Positions 1-12,694 of a stretch of DNA of 64,000 bases are shown piece by piece. The stretch is taken from NCBI GenBank assembly GCA_019633425.1, contig WSUB01000041.1:124001-188000 (forward strand), written 5' to 3'. A model generated the notes under the pieces. That model did no database searches, was not told the origin of the DNA, and was given only the letters and a program-made list of their open reading frames with translations. This stretch comes from Tulasnella sp. 424. Taxonomy: Eukaryota; Basidiomycota; Agaricomycetes; Cantharellales; Tulasnellaceae. Position numbers and translations under genes: made by a program. How positions within the stretch are numbered: position 1 is the first letter of the stretch; every line of letters starts with the position of its first letter.

Positions 1-2867
1 TCGGCCAGACCCGACCCCAGGAAAATAAAAAAAACGTCCGAGACTCTTGGTGACAAGCGGAGAACTCCAAATTCTACTTTCCCCCGTCCCTGGGTTTTCT
101 TTTTGTTGCTGTGCTGCATGACAAGCGCCACCTGGCCGAGATCGGATCTGCAAATGACGTCCTCTCATCTCGGCCTGTCTTCCTCCTTTATTCCCTTGCT
201 CGTGGTACAACAAAGCCATAATGGAAGCGATATCAACAAAACACGCGCAGCGGGTCATTTTATTTTGCACGATCAAGATCAGTCCCCCCCCCATGTCGAC
301 GCATCGGACCCAAGGAAGAAGAAAAGAAAAACACGAGGCCGCTCTTTGTCCGCTCTCAAACGAGGGTAAGCTGAGACCGGTTGCTGAATCCGACCTCGCT
401 TTCAAAGAAACGCCCTCTTGTCCGTATTTGGTGTTGAAAAGCCCTCTCAAGGTCAATCGGGAGGTCGACTTCTCGCTTTGGTTCAAACGCATGAGGAAAG
501 TCGATCACTCCTAATCGGCTTCGTTCCCCCCACCCCCACTCCCGTCGCCCTCGAGTTTGTGCTTCATTCGCTTTCTTCAAACGATTTTCCAATTCCTATT
601 CAATACCTTGGCTTCTAGAGCCGCATTCATTCGGCTTCATTGAGAAAGAGGAAACCACTACATCCTGTTTTCATTGCGGGCGATGCACACACCCACACAC
701 ACATCATCCGCTAAAGGAGGTTACATCATTAATTCTTTCATCTCCATTATATCGATGTGGCAATGCCGCAATGGTCTGGCCTTTCCGCTTGACCCGTTTG
801 GGACCTGGCCGCGGACAGGGCACTTCTCAACGGACGGCCGTTCAATGGATCCGACGTCCCTCGGATCGTTTCTCTTGTGGATCGTCGCGGCTTCGCTTTG
901 GTGTTCTGTATGAGCACGGGGAAGTTGGTCGGGAGGCTTCGCGCGGAGGATCATCAAGAGGCGCGCGCGCGCGCGGTTGCTTTCCCTGGCGATTACTTCG
1001 AGTGCGCCGTATGAAACCATGGGACTACGATTGTCGGGACCTTTCCTCTTTTTTGTTCTTTCGACGATCGTCTGCGCTTCTTTCACAACTCGGGCGCTGG
1101 GCTGGTCGTATAGGTCGGCGAGGAGAGATCAAGCCACCTCCACCCGCCCGAGGACGAGCTTCGATCTGTTCCTGCTTTTTTGTATGTATGTCTCCGACCT
1201 GTGTTTGGTTTTCGCTCTTTGCGTGGCGGAGCTAGATAGCCCAATGCGGGCACAATCCAAGGCGTTTTCGTATCTAAGCACAAGAAAGAAAGAAAAAACC
1301 CGGGAAAGGGAAACCAAGAAACGTGGGGGGCGGGGGCTGGGGTCCCTCACTTCAACACCATCCTCAACTCCTTGTCCTAATTCAAATGCGAGGGAAAACC
1401 TGACCAAAAGCATGTGCTCACCCTTCTGCGAAGATTTCTGGGACTTGAGGCGAAATGAACTTTGTGAACCCTTTTGCGTTGGCAACAGAAAAACGGCGAA
1501 AACTTTCAACGGGACCGATTACGACACGCTCGCTCATAGCTCTCACAGCGACACTCTATCGCACGTTCTTTACTTCCATCTGTCGTCGTTGTCATCCAAA
1601 GGAGATCATTTGGGGGGGTGGGACCTTGAAGGTGGTCCCAAGACCCGTTGTCAGCAGACCCAGCCAAAGCTTATCTTATCTTATCTGAGTAAGCAATGCT
1701 CCCACCGCGCGACCAGTGGCCCGCTTTCCAGCTGTCGGGAGATAAACGCACCGCCTTTTTCTTTTTCAACCAACAAGCTGGAGTGCATTTATAGATTTGG
1801 CAAAGTCTACTCTTATTACGCGTGGCAAACGGCTCATCTGTTGCTAGCTGGGCTGAGGGGATTTCGGTTGTCTCTCAAGAGTGGATTCTGCCCCCACTTT
1901 TCGTTCGATTCCCCCCCTGTGAGCTTGATTCTCGTCTCGTCTCGTCTTTTCGACCATGGGCTAGATGCTGAATTGGATCCGGGTCAGTGGTAAGGCGCAG
2001 AAGAATGCGGTCTCGAACACGTTTACCCGCTGAAAGAGGGCCAGTATTAATCGGCAGACGAGCACTGGCTCTCCATTCCCGTGGGTTTCGATCCGTGCTT
2101 CGAGAGTCTGGTGCCCTCTGTCCCCAGCCCACTGTTCATCTCTTGGTGCTAGATAGTGGTGCTTTCCTCATGGTCCGAGACTCTTGGTCCATAGCCGAGG
2201 GTTAACAAGGTCCAGCGTATCTGGTTCCGCGGTGTCGACCCTTGACTTCGCCCCACCTCTTTCACTCTGAAACACCCTCAGAACCGCCCGCTCCTTATCT
2301 TCATGCTGGTGTCATAGGGCGTCTCGATCCCAGCGTATTGGTACTTATGCCTATGCGCATGGCTTTACTGAGCACGTTCGTCGCCTAAGGCCTTTTAGAA
2401 TTGGCACGAGACCGCAGAGGACGTTCGACTCTCCGTTCCTGTGGAACACAAGCACACGACTCGTCCAGACAATAAGAACGGCATTTCTCTTCTATCTTTT
2501 AATTTCTACCGAGCAAGTCGCTCCAAGACAGTCAAAAGTAACCGGCAGTGAGGAGTAGGTGGATCGAGGCGTTTCAGCTCGATTGGCCAGGTGAACACCT
2601 GATCGGAGTCCCCGCGTGCACCGCACTCACAATCGCTGTGCGGCGCGGCGGAGACCAGGTTAGGGGGTACTCGTTATCAATAAATTTTCAAACAGGAAGA
2701 GGAATCGGACTTTGGTCCCCAAAATGCATGTCCGATTGATACGAAGGACCTCTTTCAAATTAAATAATGATGATTTTGCTAATATTTTGCACTGGGGCAC
2801 GATGACTGTATCCAGGTTTGTCATTCGAGAGGACCTTGTGGCAGAAAATCCGAATTTCATGTTGGGT

Positions 2868-2990
2868 GCAATTGCTCGAACGCCTCCATCCTCTCATAAG
2901 CAGTCAGAAGCAGTCCTGCAGTCCGAAGTTCACGTTATTGCAATTGCTCAAACGCCTCCAACCTTCATAAGCAGCCAGAAGCAGCCCTAG
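2868..2990. repeat. Imperfect tandem duplication, about 72-bp unit, nearly two copies
   Basis: A unit beginning GCAATTGCTCGAACGCCTCC is followed about 72 bp later by GCAATTGCTCAAACGCCTCC. Both are followed by a similar CATAAGCAG(T/C)CAGAAGCAG(T/C)CCT tail. The second copy is shortened. No coding role is visible. Confidence 0.7.
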
Positions 2991-5900
2991 GACGCCACTC
3001 CCAAGACGCCCACAATATCTGATGGCTGCCTGTCACCACTGGCAACCTCCCTCGAGGTGTTGGATTAATTGAAGTGATTTAAGAGAAAGTGCCATGTGGT
3101 GCATATCCAACGTTCTCCTGGATCAACAGAATTTGACCTTGTTTGATTGGCTCTTGTGGGCAGGACCGCGCTGAAAAGCGGCGATTCGGAGGTCGTTCGG
3201 GTTCGGAGTCTCAATTCAATGTCCGAAAAGCCAATCACGTGTCGTAGTCACCGTGGACAACACCACACACACCCCTTCATCATCCTTTCGTCACAATTCG
3301 TTTACGACAGTCCATGCACGCTCCTTCCTTTTCGACTTTCGCAAAGTGCTAAGGATGACGAGCGACTAAGCAGTTGCTGCTGCGGCCTCTAATACGCCGC
3401 TCGGTTACGGTTTCCCTCTTGTGGACAACGGGAGCCCACCTCGGAATTCTAGTGACGTGAAGACCCCCCCCCACCTGCTGAGAAGCATCGAGTAATGGAA
3501 TTTTTTCCCCCACTGGAGCCCATACCTAGCTCGAGAATCTAGAGCTAGCGTGCACATACGACAACAACGAAAAAGATTTCCATTCCTGTCGTCGTCCTCT
3601 GGAAGTGGAGTCTAGTCTCCTCGGACCATTCGGCGCGGAATTGAGGCAGCGAACCCTCAACCTTGCAGTGCCCAACTTCGATGCTACGTAAACCCATAAC
3701 GTACACCCCCCTCCCTTCTACCGCTTCTGCCCCTTCACTCCTCTTCGAGACCCGCTATTGGGCTGGACTTACTGGACCATACGACGTCAGGGGTAACGAC
3801 AGGTATTTGATGGATGAGCTTTCATCTTATCATTCGGCGCCTCGTTATGGAACTTTCGGATGCCAACGGTTATATCACTTGGTTATTTTCGGGTTCGGCT
3901 GAGATAACAAGGCCCTGTCCTGGTGGATATGCCTAGTTCGAGACTAGCTCGGAAGACCTGGGTTGTTTCCAATCCGGAAGATGCTCGTGTCGGCGAGGGG
4001 TCGAACCAAGCGAGTTTCGTGAACCATCAAGCCCGGAAACCGACCATCCGCTTTTTCCACAGAAAATCGCATCTCAACTCCCTATACACAATGCAGCCCC
4101 AGTTTTTTCCGATCCTATCCTAGGAAACCGCTTCCGCTTTTCCAGAGGAATTTCTGCTTAAGGGAAGTGCGAAATGAATAGGAGTGCGCCCTTTTCCCAT
4201 GGCGGCTTGTTTGGCTTTTCTCCCTCCTCGTTGCATCTTAGTAGTCATGCCACACTGGGCTTAACATGCTCCAGATTACACGCTAAGTGTTCGGCTCCGA
4301 GGTCCGATTGGTGCTCCGCACATCCGAGGTCCTCTTCTCTGTGGCTTTTTGGGAATGATCTCTCCTAGCACCAACTGGTGGTGCCTACTCCCTGTGGGAC
4401 CTATTGTTTTCCGACCGAATAGCACAGACCACATAACGAGTCTCCATCGAAGCTCTCTTTTGGAGAAGCTCCTAAGCCTTTGATTGCACGCTGCCGAGGC
4501 GCGCATCATTACGGCTTTTGGGCTAGCAGTAGTGACTGGTCAGTCTTGGCCTGGCCTAGATGAAACCGGCCTGAAATGGACCGCGTGCATGCTTAACCTG
4601 ACCTAGCAAGACTTCTTTTCAACCCCACGAATCCCAGGGATGGAAAGAAATAAAGGGGTGACCAAGGACATGTGCTGAGCTGCGCTCGCTTTGACTCAAA
4701 CTTCAGCCGGCATCGTAAGGCTCGCACCTCGTGGACCCTTACGTTCACGTACTTACCGGCGTCTGCCGTTGTCGAATGACTGCGGTTGCCCATAAATCTA
4801 GTTTGAACAAGTCGCTTGACGATTTATTGGGGTTTCTAAGCCTTTTCTTTTTCTGGATTGAGGGAGAAAGTTGGCCAAAGATGATTGGGCGCATCGGCTT
4901 CCAAACCGGGTGTTTTGCACATGGGGACGTACCTACCTTTTTGACACCACGGTTTCTTGGTGTAGTGAGCTCTGTTGTACGGTTGTGCATCGTTCTGGCC
5001 CCACTTGGCGGCGATGCACGGCGAATACCGAGGCTAGGATGCCCGGAGCCCGATGCACACCGCCGTGGCATCGCGTCATTCTTTGTTATTCCTGCTATAT
5101 TCGGGGCTTGGGATTATTGGCGAACTCGGTGAATCGTCGAATCATCTGAAGCGGATTTTCAAACGTTGGCACCAAGGTCGTCACGGGCAGGCCAAGTGGA
5201 AAGCCGTCGAGCCGACCAGTCTACGGCTCCCCACCACCCTCTTCCCCTCCCTCCCAGCTTGCTCTTTCCGTCCTGCCTGCAATGGATTATAGTCGCTCCA
5301 TAGTGGCCTGTGGTGTTAAGCTCGTGACTGAGGAGAAAAGTCAAGAGTCTTGTTTGGCAGGTCCGACTGAATTATTCGATCTCCGCGTCAATTCACCTCA
5401 GCTCACTTCCTTCGCGTAGTCGCGTTCGAAGCGCCCGGCGCTCTCCCTCCCTCCCTCTCTCAATCACGTCTTTGATAATCTGCGGGGTATTATATACAAC
5501 TTGAATGTGTATTCCTTTCATGGAAATGCGTATTCCTTGAATTGGCCAACGATGATCCATAAATGGTGCCATTCGGATCATGCCCTGCCGTCGCAGCCTG
5601 CTCTGGCCCTATTCCGAGATTCCCCACGAGAGGTTGATGGTCGTCTGATCTTCTTCCATCTCGCTCCGCGCCGAATGTATGCATCCCATTTTTTGTTGGA
5701 AACACGTCCTCTTCGACAAAAAAAAACTGCTCTCCACGCTATCGACCCTAATCTGATCAGCGTACCTCAGCCACGACTACCTCAAGCTAGCCTCATGATC
5801 CAACTTCGCAGCTTCTTCCCTGCTTCACCTTTCATGCCCTTCATTTGCTGTTCGAGTGTTGTCCGAGTTAGCCAGCCCATTTAGGGGTTTGCATAGATCG

Positions 5901-8900
5901 TATGACCTTAGACATCTTGTACAATAGTTTCCGGGTCTTTGCACCTCATGACCTTTGATTACACACCAAAGATCCAAGCCCAAGCCCTCTGGATGGTTTT
6001 GTGCACCACATAGAGGGCGATGCCGAGCGTGTTTACGGAAGCACCCTGTAGTCCACTGCGTCCCATGACTAGGTATTCTCTCAAGTACAGGGCAGACCCC
6101 GCAGTGACCTGTATGATCACTATGTGCTTGGCATACTTTTCGGTGGTGTTTCCCACCTACTTGGCGCCACTTGTCTACCCCAACCCTACTCCATTCTCCA
6201 CTTCGCTGACGTTGGTGCTCCTCCTCATCCTTCCTCTTCTCTGGCCCGTAAGGTGATATTTCTCTCCTACATCTCTAGAAGGTTTTCAACGCATTGCCAA
6301 TGTTCGCCTGTGGTAAACCACGTTTCCTTATGCCAATCCTAAAGACAAACGCGTTGCACCCATCCGAAGGCAACAAATGCTCGTACGTTCGTGTATCAAC
6401 TCCCATTCCTCTTTGATCTTAAGTTATGCCGATCTAAAGAAGATCTCGAGGTTGAGCTAAGGTCTTGGTAAGTTGCTTTGCTGGGCTGCAGCGGTTTGCA
6501 TTATGAGCTGGTTCAACCCCTCGGAGTGATTATAAGGGGATGCCATCCTCTCTTTGAATTAGAGATCTTATATTCAAAGAATACAGAATGTATTCTGCAC
6601 TATCAATGGGCTGTCAAAGAAGGTGGATTGTCGCTCGGGTTTCTCGAATAGCGGGCAACCTCTGATCCAAGCCACACTCTCAAAAGAGTTATCACTCGGA
6701 TGCTCTGCCGTACGATGCCCAATCAACTGTTAACGGCACCCACACTTTTAGTGCTGTTAGAACCGCTAGAACACAGGTGCAATGCACGCAAGGGACGGCG
6801 TTGTTCGGAAGGTTCAGTTGCGGTGCGCCTTCAGCCAACCAGGATGGGGGAACCTTGCTCCTTTATAGACCGGCGCGCTGCACTTTTTCTGCCTGCGGCA
6901 AGTTCCGCTGGGATCCTAGGGGTGCCAATCGAGCCTTGGTGGAGAAATCCGTCCGTCCCTGCGACTCCGTTCTGACAACGATTATTCGGTGATTGGCTAT
7001 ACCGCTTGGTCATATATTGATCCACATTCCTTCAGATTATGCTGGGCGCCATGTGAGTCCTCTCCCAGAAGAGAAGCGATATTTCATGAGTGGTGTTCAA
7101 TTCCATTACAGTCCCACGTATGTCTCTTGTGCTGCTCGTCCTGTGCCCAGAGGCGGCCCTGGATTGATCTAGGAACGTCGTGTGGTCATGGAGTGCACGA
7201 CCTCGGCACCTTCCCTGCACGAGAATCTCCGCCGACCACAGTTTCGGGCATCTGCGGCACGAGGAATTTCCGAGTCCTCCTGACTTGCTTTCGCAAGATT
7301 TTTTTTCTTTGCACATTTCTCTTTCTCCATTCGTTCCGTTCCATCTGTGAGTCATCGTTCGCTCAGGTCAACATTTTTACCCCGCATATTTGGCAATGTC
7401 GGTGTTCCTCTGTACTGGAACCTTGGCCCGGTACCTGAGATCTGCGGAAGGAACTCATTCCAAAGGCGCCACGCTTGTTTTACTGCCAATCGCGTTCCAG
7501 CCGTCGTACCCAGCGAAGTGCATCGGAGTTGCCTGATTAGGAAGTCCCCATCCGTATGACGTCTTCAGTTGCAATTTTCAGGAAGAAAAGAATATGAGTC
7601 GGAACGTGCCAGCTCGGGCACGTGTAAGATTTCCAGGCAAGCCGGACATTGATCGGTTTCATAGAAGGAAAGACACATTTGAAGCCCTTGCTCTGCAGTT
7701 GATCTCGCGGGAATCTCGCCTCACCGCCCATGCACCCACTTTCCGCACGACTCGACCCTCTTTCGCAGCACCACACACACACCGCGGCATCTTCCTTGCT
7801 CCATTATCTATTCCAACTTGCGACGGTCATCTGGGTTATCATCGGCCCGACCTCCTTCCTTCGGCACTCGGAACGGGCGTTCTGCTGCTCGTTCTGTAAT
7901 TGACCCTCCGCCTTCTGACCGCTAAAGGCTTAATGGGATCCATTCTGTGTCCTAGTGCGACACGCAGTAGAAGGACGTTTGCTCACCCATCACTACGAGG
8001 AAGAGCGGTGTCGTCGCACCCGCGAACGGCAAACGCTAGTTGTTCTAGGTCGAGCACCTGGACTGAGATGTGATTTCATTTTCGATCACGTTGCCACAGT
8101 TCTGCTCTTGTCATCATTATTCTCGCAACGCGATTGAGCGATGAGAAGAGTGCTGGCTAATCACTAGAATGAAACCGCTCGGGCTTCATGCAGGGAAATC
8201 GTACTTTCATTCCGTCGACTGGGTCATACGACCTCACCAGCCGCAGCTCTGATTAAAGGAACAAGATGAACTAGTGCAAGCCTGAGGACTGCGGGTGATC
8301 CTACTCTTGACCGATCTCAAGTTGGCTATGCCCCAAAGGCATGTCCCCCTCGATGCCTGCATGCCGAGCCTTGATATCTTCTCCAAACGAGGCAGGATCT
8401 GATAGGGTATCCAGAGGTCTTGGTCTGCAGAATTTCTTCGCCACTTGATTGAAGAAGTGTTGAAGAGATTCGAAGGGGACCAACGACAGTGCTTGGATCT
8501 CTCAGATGAGCAGTTGGGGCAACTTCCCCAACAGTCGCCATTCTAATTATCTCGGGATCGGACTATCCAGCCGGATATCTGGTACTCATTTCAAATTGAT
8601 TTAGGAGGCGGGTTGGTTGGCCTATCCGAGAAGATGACGTATGGTAGGACAAAGGGGGCCGTCATCCCGACAAATGTCTCGGATGCCTGTGCTTCTTCGG
8701 CGTCTCTGGGTTCCTTGCGTGCCTAGCCTGCCAATCATTGGGCAGCGGTAAGTGAAACAGAGGTTCCTAATCAATCCATTAAAAAAATGCTTTGGCTTTG
8801 GATATGCCTGGTTCAGTGGCGGCTCGAAGCCTTCGTCCGGGTTCGAAGCCACCACCAGGGCGACGATAAGATGGGGTGGCACGATTATTCTGACAAACAC

Positions 8901-9282
8901 GCCCAACCGGTGAGGTCGTTGGAGTGAATGGAACGTGATTCCCTAAAGGTATCACAGCCGAATTGGCTCAGGCCTCGTGGCGTGTCAACGCTGAAGGCTA
9001 GGCTTTCGATGGAAGGGAAGCGCATATTTGTAACCGGAGAGAACCGATTTGCTGGATTCAAGAGAAGGGTTTCAGCGAGAAATAGCACGTGCTGCGCCGT
9101 GGTGCATGATATTGGTCTGTTATCCAACGGGCCGACGTCGTGTCCCCCAAAGTCTACGGCGACCAAGATTCAATACGGGCCAACCGAAGCTTATCACCTA
9201 TTCAATGTAGTTTTTCTCAGCTTGTTTAGCGAGCCAATCGAGTGGAGGTTGATAGTAATCCGGAGATGAGGCGACGCTTGAA

Positions 9283-9307
9283 GATAAGATAATGAGTTTA
9301 TCTTATC
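9283..9307. repeat. Perfect 10-bp inverted repeat of GATA motifs
   Basis: The arm GATAAGATAA (9283-9292), a five-base spacer and the exact reverse complement TTATCTTATC (9298-9307). Each arm carries two GATA cores, so it could bind GATA-type zinc-finger regulators on both strands. No gene is recognised nearby, so a regulatory role is only a guess. Confidence 0.45.
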
Positions 9308-10179
9308 AGATAGCGAATTTTGCGTTGAATGCGGAGCTGCCTCACAACGTCTTCCAAGAATGGTCGAAGCTCCCTACGGTTCAAAACTACTCATACGTAC
9401 AGAGAAATATTTTGTAAAGATGTCTGCATTTCGCTCTGTAGGGACCAATCGAGTGATTTCACATCCTCTCGGGGCCGCCCGAACACCTCCTTTTCGGCCG
9501 ATTCATAAAGTTCCACCAGCGGTAATGAAAGCTCATTTGAGGAAAGGGGGTATACATCAGGGTATTACGTCGTTCGGTATCTGTTGCCGGGGGTTACGAG
9601 AAGGACGTGATCACGTTGGGAGGGATCGCCTGGTAGGCCTCCTGACGAGACAAGCTTGCAGGAGGAGTTTGAAACCAACCGTCATCAGAGAGTCTTTTTC
9701 AGCGCTTTTATCCTTTTGATGAGGCCCATGGTGACCGCTGTCCAGTGTCGTTGGGGATTGCAACCCGCTGCAGGCACAACGGACACAAGCTTTACTTAAG
9801 ATCCAGCCCGGATGAGTTTATAGAGATAAAAAATGTGAGGAACTGAAGTATTTGACATTTTGATGATCACGTCCCCTAATTCGATATATTTGAATGGTTT
9901 CAATCACGTCCACAGAGAAATCTCTCAAACCTCAAAGTAGACCGTTCTCACCCCCGTGACGTGCCAGGACGGTATGATGGCTTATGCATACACAGCTACC
10001 ATTAATGTCCGAGGGATAGACGACCTACATCGACGACGGGCAGTCCAGGCTCCAAAGAGCGAAGGGGTCGTTAGGGATTGTTCGCTTGCGTCAAGTCGCC
10101 GCGACAACGCTTTGTTCCCGCGCTCAGCCACAGCGATTTTCCTCCACTCTGTCAAACGTATCATCCTGTTCCATTTAAC

Positions 10180-10419
10180 ATGACTAGCGTTCGAGCAGAC
10201 GAGCGTATCTACGCTCCTACGCGAATCACGCCTATTTCCCTCAACCCTGTATCCTCCTTCGAAGCGCAGGAGATGATCAGCAGGTTTCTCGAAACACACG
10301 ATGAGAGGACACGGATGACCGGAGGAGATCTTGCCATTGCCGGGCAACTAAGAAAGCTGGAGAGAAGCTTAAAAGATGAGGAGAAAGATAAGAGGAAGAA
10401 GGATAAGGAGCGGAAATGA
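10180..10419 (+). CDS. Small basic protein, possibly an RNA polymerase I A14-like subunit
   Basis: A single-exon frame of 79 residues opens at the ATG in a CCATTTAACATG context. It has a short N-terminus with prolines, a helix-forming middle (SSFEAQEMISRFLETHDE, then LAIAGQLRKLERSLK) and a strongly charged tail rich in Lys, Asp and Glu. The pattern of a short amphipathic FLE helix, a spacer and a QLRKLERSLK helix resembles the helical core of yeast RNA polymerase I subunit A14. This is a weak resemblance from memory. It runs convergently towards ADI1, about 210 bp away. If not A14-like, it is an unassigned small protein, and upstream exons cannot be excluded. Confidence 0.5.
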   Translation: MTSVRADERIYAPTRITPISLNPVSSFEAQEMISRFLETHDERTRMTGGDLAIAGQLRKLERSLKDEEKDKRKKDKERK

Positions 10420-10628
10420 TTGGCGTCTTCTCACTTGGAATTTCACCGGGTAAGAGGACTCCTTAATTCACGAGCTCAAAAGGCAAACAAACTGACTACG
10501 AGATTCATTCAATCATTTATCTACGATTTCTTCGTGGCAATTTGTTCAACTGCAAGGTCTCTCAGCTTCCCACTAGGCGGCCGCGCCGATGCTCCGCACT
10601 AAAAGTCGACATCGCCACTTATTAGTTC

Positions 10629-11444
10629 CTAGGTGCAAGGAAATGTTGTGTGGTACGCACGGTAGTCGATACGATGACTGTTACCGTCCGTTTCCGACGA
10701 TCTGTTTAGAGGTGTCCACTTGGGTTCTTCCTGTGAAAGGGGATGTATTTAGCTTCGTGCATTCGAATGTAACCCAAAGGCGCTCATTCTCCACCTTGAA
10801 CAGCCTCAGAGCCTGGATTTTGTTCTCAGTGTCGAGGGTGAATCGATGGTAAATTCCCGCTGGGAGAACGAGAAGATCTCCTGGAGCGACGGCAATCCGG
10901 ATCCATTCGTTGTTCGGGTGCTCTTCAGGAAGATCCTTTTCAGCTCACTGGCTTACAAACAGCTCATGATTACAACTCCGTTGATACTGACCTCGAACGT
11001 CGAAATACCCGCTACCGGAGAGGATGTATCGAATTTCTTCATCTTCGTGCATGTGCCTTTTTACAGGCAATGTCGGAATCAGTATGACTCGGCTCACGAT
11101 GAGGCCTACCAATGGCGTACTCTTCGAAAAAGCTTTTAATCTTGGCCTCATACAGATCTCCGAGGCCTTCCTTCGTTACATTGATAGTATCACGATTCTT
11201 ATACTTCCGTTCCGCCGCAATGTCGTTGATCTGGGAGAGGTTGTCTGTCAGTTTATTTCGCGCCGAGGGAAAGAAAGGCGAGGGGTGTGTGAGAGGGCAC
11301 CTGTGATTCGTAGTTCTCTACCGGAACTTCCCAATAGAGTACACCAATCTTCTTCAAGGTCTCGACATCAACGGGCCTTGATGGGTTGTAGTCGTGGGGA
11401 AGCCGTTGGTCTGTGGGTTCATTATCGAAATAGTAGGCTCGCAT
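10629..11444 (-). CDS. ADI1: Acireductone dioxygenase (methionine salvage), five exons, 182 aa
   Basis: A cupin enzyme of the methionine salvage pathway. It oxidises acireductone to the keto-acid precursor of methionine (Fe form) or to an off-pathway product (Ni form). The exons are 11444-11301, 11230-11121, 11056-10992, 10922-10795 and 10730-10629, joined in frame with GT-AG introns. The start at MRAYYF matches the family; an in-frame ATG 14 codons upstream is less likely. The metal ligands are visible: H86 and H88 in HMHEDEE, E92, and H132 in AGIYHRF. The signature [14 protein letters not shown] lies near the N-terminus and [10 protein letters not shown] near the end. The length fits fungal members. 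Expression is probably tied to the divergent BET1 promoter region. Function is certain by family; the splice sites were set by hand. Confidence 0.93.
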
Positions 11445-11716
11445 GGTGGTGATGAGGAATCCTTGATATGTGCGTAAACGACCCAATGCCTATTGGCTTA
11501 TTTATACACAAGAGAAGACGGCGGTGGCGTCATGGGCCCGGGAATGTCTGCGCCGACGTTATCGCCGAATCTCCGATCGTCAATTGTTCCGAGCAAGCGT
11601 GACCTCCACCGTGACGAGCAACGGTCACGTCACAAGTCTCCCATTCGAATCCTGTCTGAGAGACATTTCCTCCTCTGCTTTCACCTTTCACCTTCGCCGT
11701 CCCTTCACACTCACTC
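11445..11716. promoter_or_regulatory. Shared divergent promoter of ADI1 and BET1
   Basis: Only 272 bp separate the two start codons. The stretch must hold both 5' UTRs and both promoters. It includes two GTGACG-like motifs (near 11600 and 11611) and a pyrimidine-rich run just before the BET1 start. No TATA box is evident. Confidence 0.55.
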
Positions 11717-12188
11717 ATGTCTCGACCAGGAGCAGATTACACCTACGAGTCTCAGAACGACCAAAGACTAGATGATCTACACTCGAAAATCCGATCCTTG
11801 CGCCATGTAAGCTTCACACTTCACTGCCACCTCGACACTCCCGAACTACGCTCAGACATTATCGAGGGCAGATCACTATAGACATCCACGATGACTCTCA
11901 ACGGCAAAATAACATGCTAGACGACTCGGTGAGGTCTCTACATACGAATGCCTCGTCAATTGGTGCTGATACCGAGGCTTTCAGGGCAACATCTTCAACT
12001 CCTTTGGAAGCGGTTTGTCGGCCTCCGCTCAGCGTGCGGGCCGTGCATTTGGTATAGCTCCCGGTGGGACGAAGCAAATGCGTATCATTATGTACTCCGT
12101 GGGCGGGTTCGTGCTCCTATGGTTGCTGTGGAAGACCTCTGGGTGGTGGTGGTGGAGTGGGGCGACGGCTCCCGCTCCTGATCCGTAA
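11717..12188 (+). CDS. BET1: Bet1-family SNARE, three exons, 116 aa
   Basis: A SNARE for ER-to-Golgi vesicle fusion, acting at the Golgi and ER membranes. The exons are 11717-11806, 11872-11928 and 11985-12188, with clean GTAAGC and GTGAGG donors and CAG acceptors. The N-terminal part of the SNARE helix reads YESQNDQRLDDLHSKIRSLR, typical of Bet1, followed by the D-I-H-D-D-S and N-N-M-L-D-D-S heptad region. The C-terminal anchor (about residues 85-105) is IIMYSVGGFVLLWLLWK. A tryptophan run (four in a row) and a short proline-rich tail follow the anchor, which is unusual since many Bet1 proteins end just after it. The length is close to that of yeast and animal Bet1. Confidence 0.9.
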
Positions 12189-12694
12189 TCGTACTTTGGT
12201 GAGCTTTGCGAAACCCCCTACAGTCAGCACTGCTCGGAACTCTGACACATGAATATAGTTTGTAGGTTCTGCACTGTATCATTATTGAGCTAGTTCAGCT
12301 TTCAAGCGCATTCCTTCGCCACGGCACGGCCTCCTCAACGAAACCCAAGCCCCCCCAGCCGTGCTACAGCTCTCTCGGCCATCTCTCACGTAACAAACGA
12401 ATCTTAACGGCTTGGGCCGGGTTCCCCCTTGCCAGGGTCGAAGAGATTCAGCCTCATGCAACCGCCATGATCTGGATACTTTAGAAGCTGCAGTCCCCGT
12501 TAGCGGCAAATACTCCGAGAATACGATGGCAATGCAATCCGGGATAGGCGTCCGGGAGAGTGTGCTGTACGAGTGGGGAACGATAATTCATTTTCTCTCA
12601 ACGCACTCTACAAGTACAAAATCCAAGTATGGGATACATTTTCACTTTGATTTCAAGTACGTGACGTTCATGAGGTCGTGAATCAGGCCGTACT
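12189..12694. other. Convergent spacer between BET1 and MPF1
   Basis: A 506-bp region between two stop codons. It should contain both 3' UTRs and terminators. No gene is seen. Confidence 0.5.

Larger units (their letters stand above)
1..10179. other. Gene-poor left flank, no supportable gene
   Basis: I read both strands and found no stretch with a recognisable domain, a convincing multi-exon model or a codon pattern like the genes to the right. The longest open frame (977-1993) is low complexity and unlike any family I know. The region has short homopyrimidine and CA-rich tracts (about 690-705 and 3465-3475), a GATA-rich spot near 1670-1690 and the two small repeats listed separately. It could hold ncRNAs, UTRs or decayed genes, but the sequence alone does not show which. 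Confidence 0.5.

Noticed and set aside
977..1993. 338-codon open frame on the plus strand
   Set aside because: Biased, low-complexity composition with no domain, and overlapping open frames on the other strand. Chance openness in this stretch is more likely.
8808..8850. tRNA-like A-box (GGTTCAGTGG) and B-box (GGTTCGAAGCC)
   Set aside because: The two boxes are only about 29 bp apart and no acceptor stem pairs around them, so it does not fold as a tRNA.
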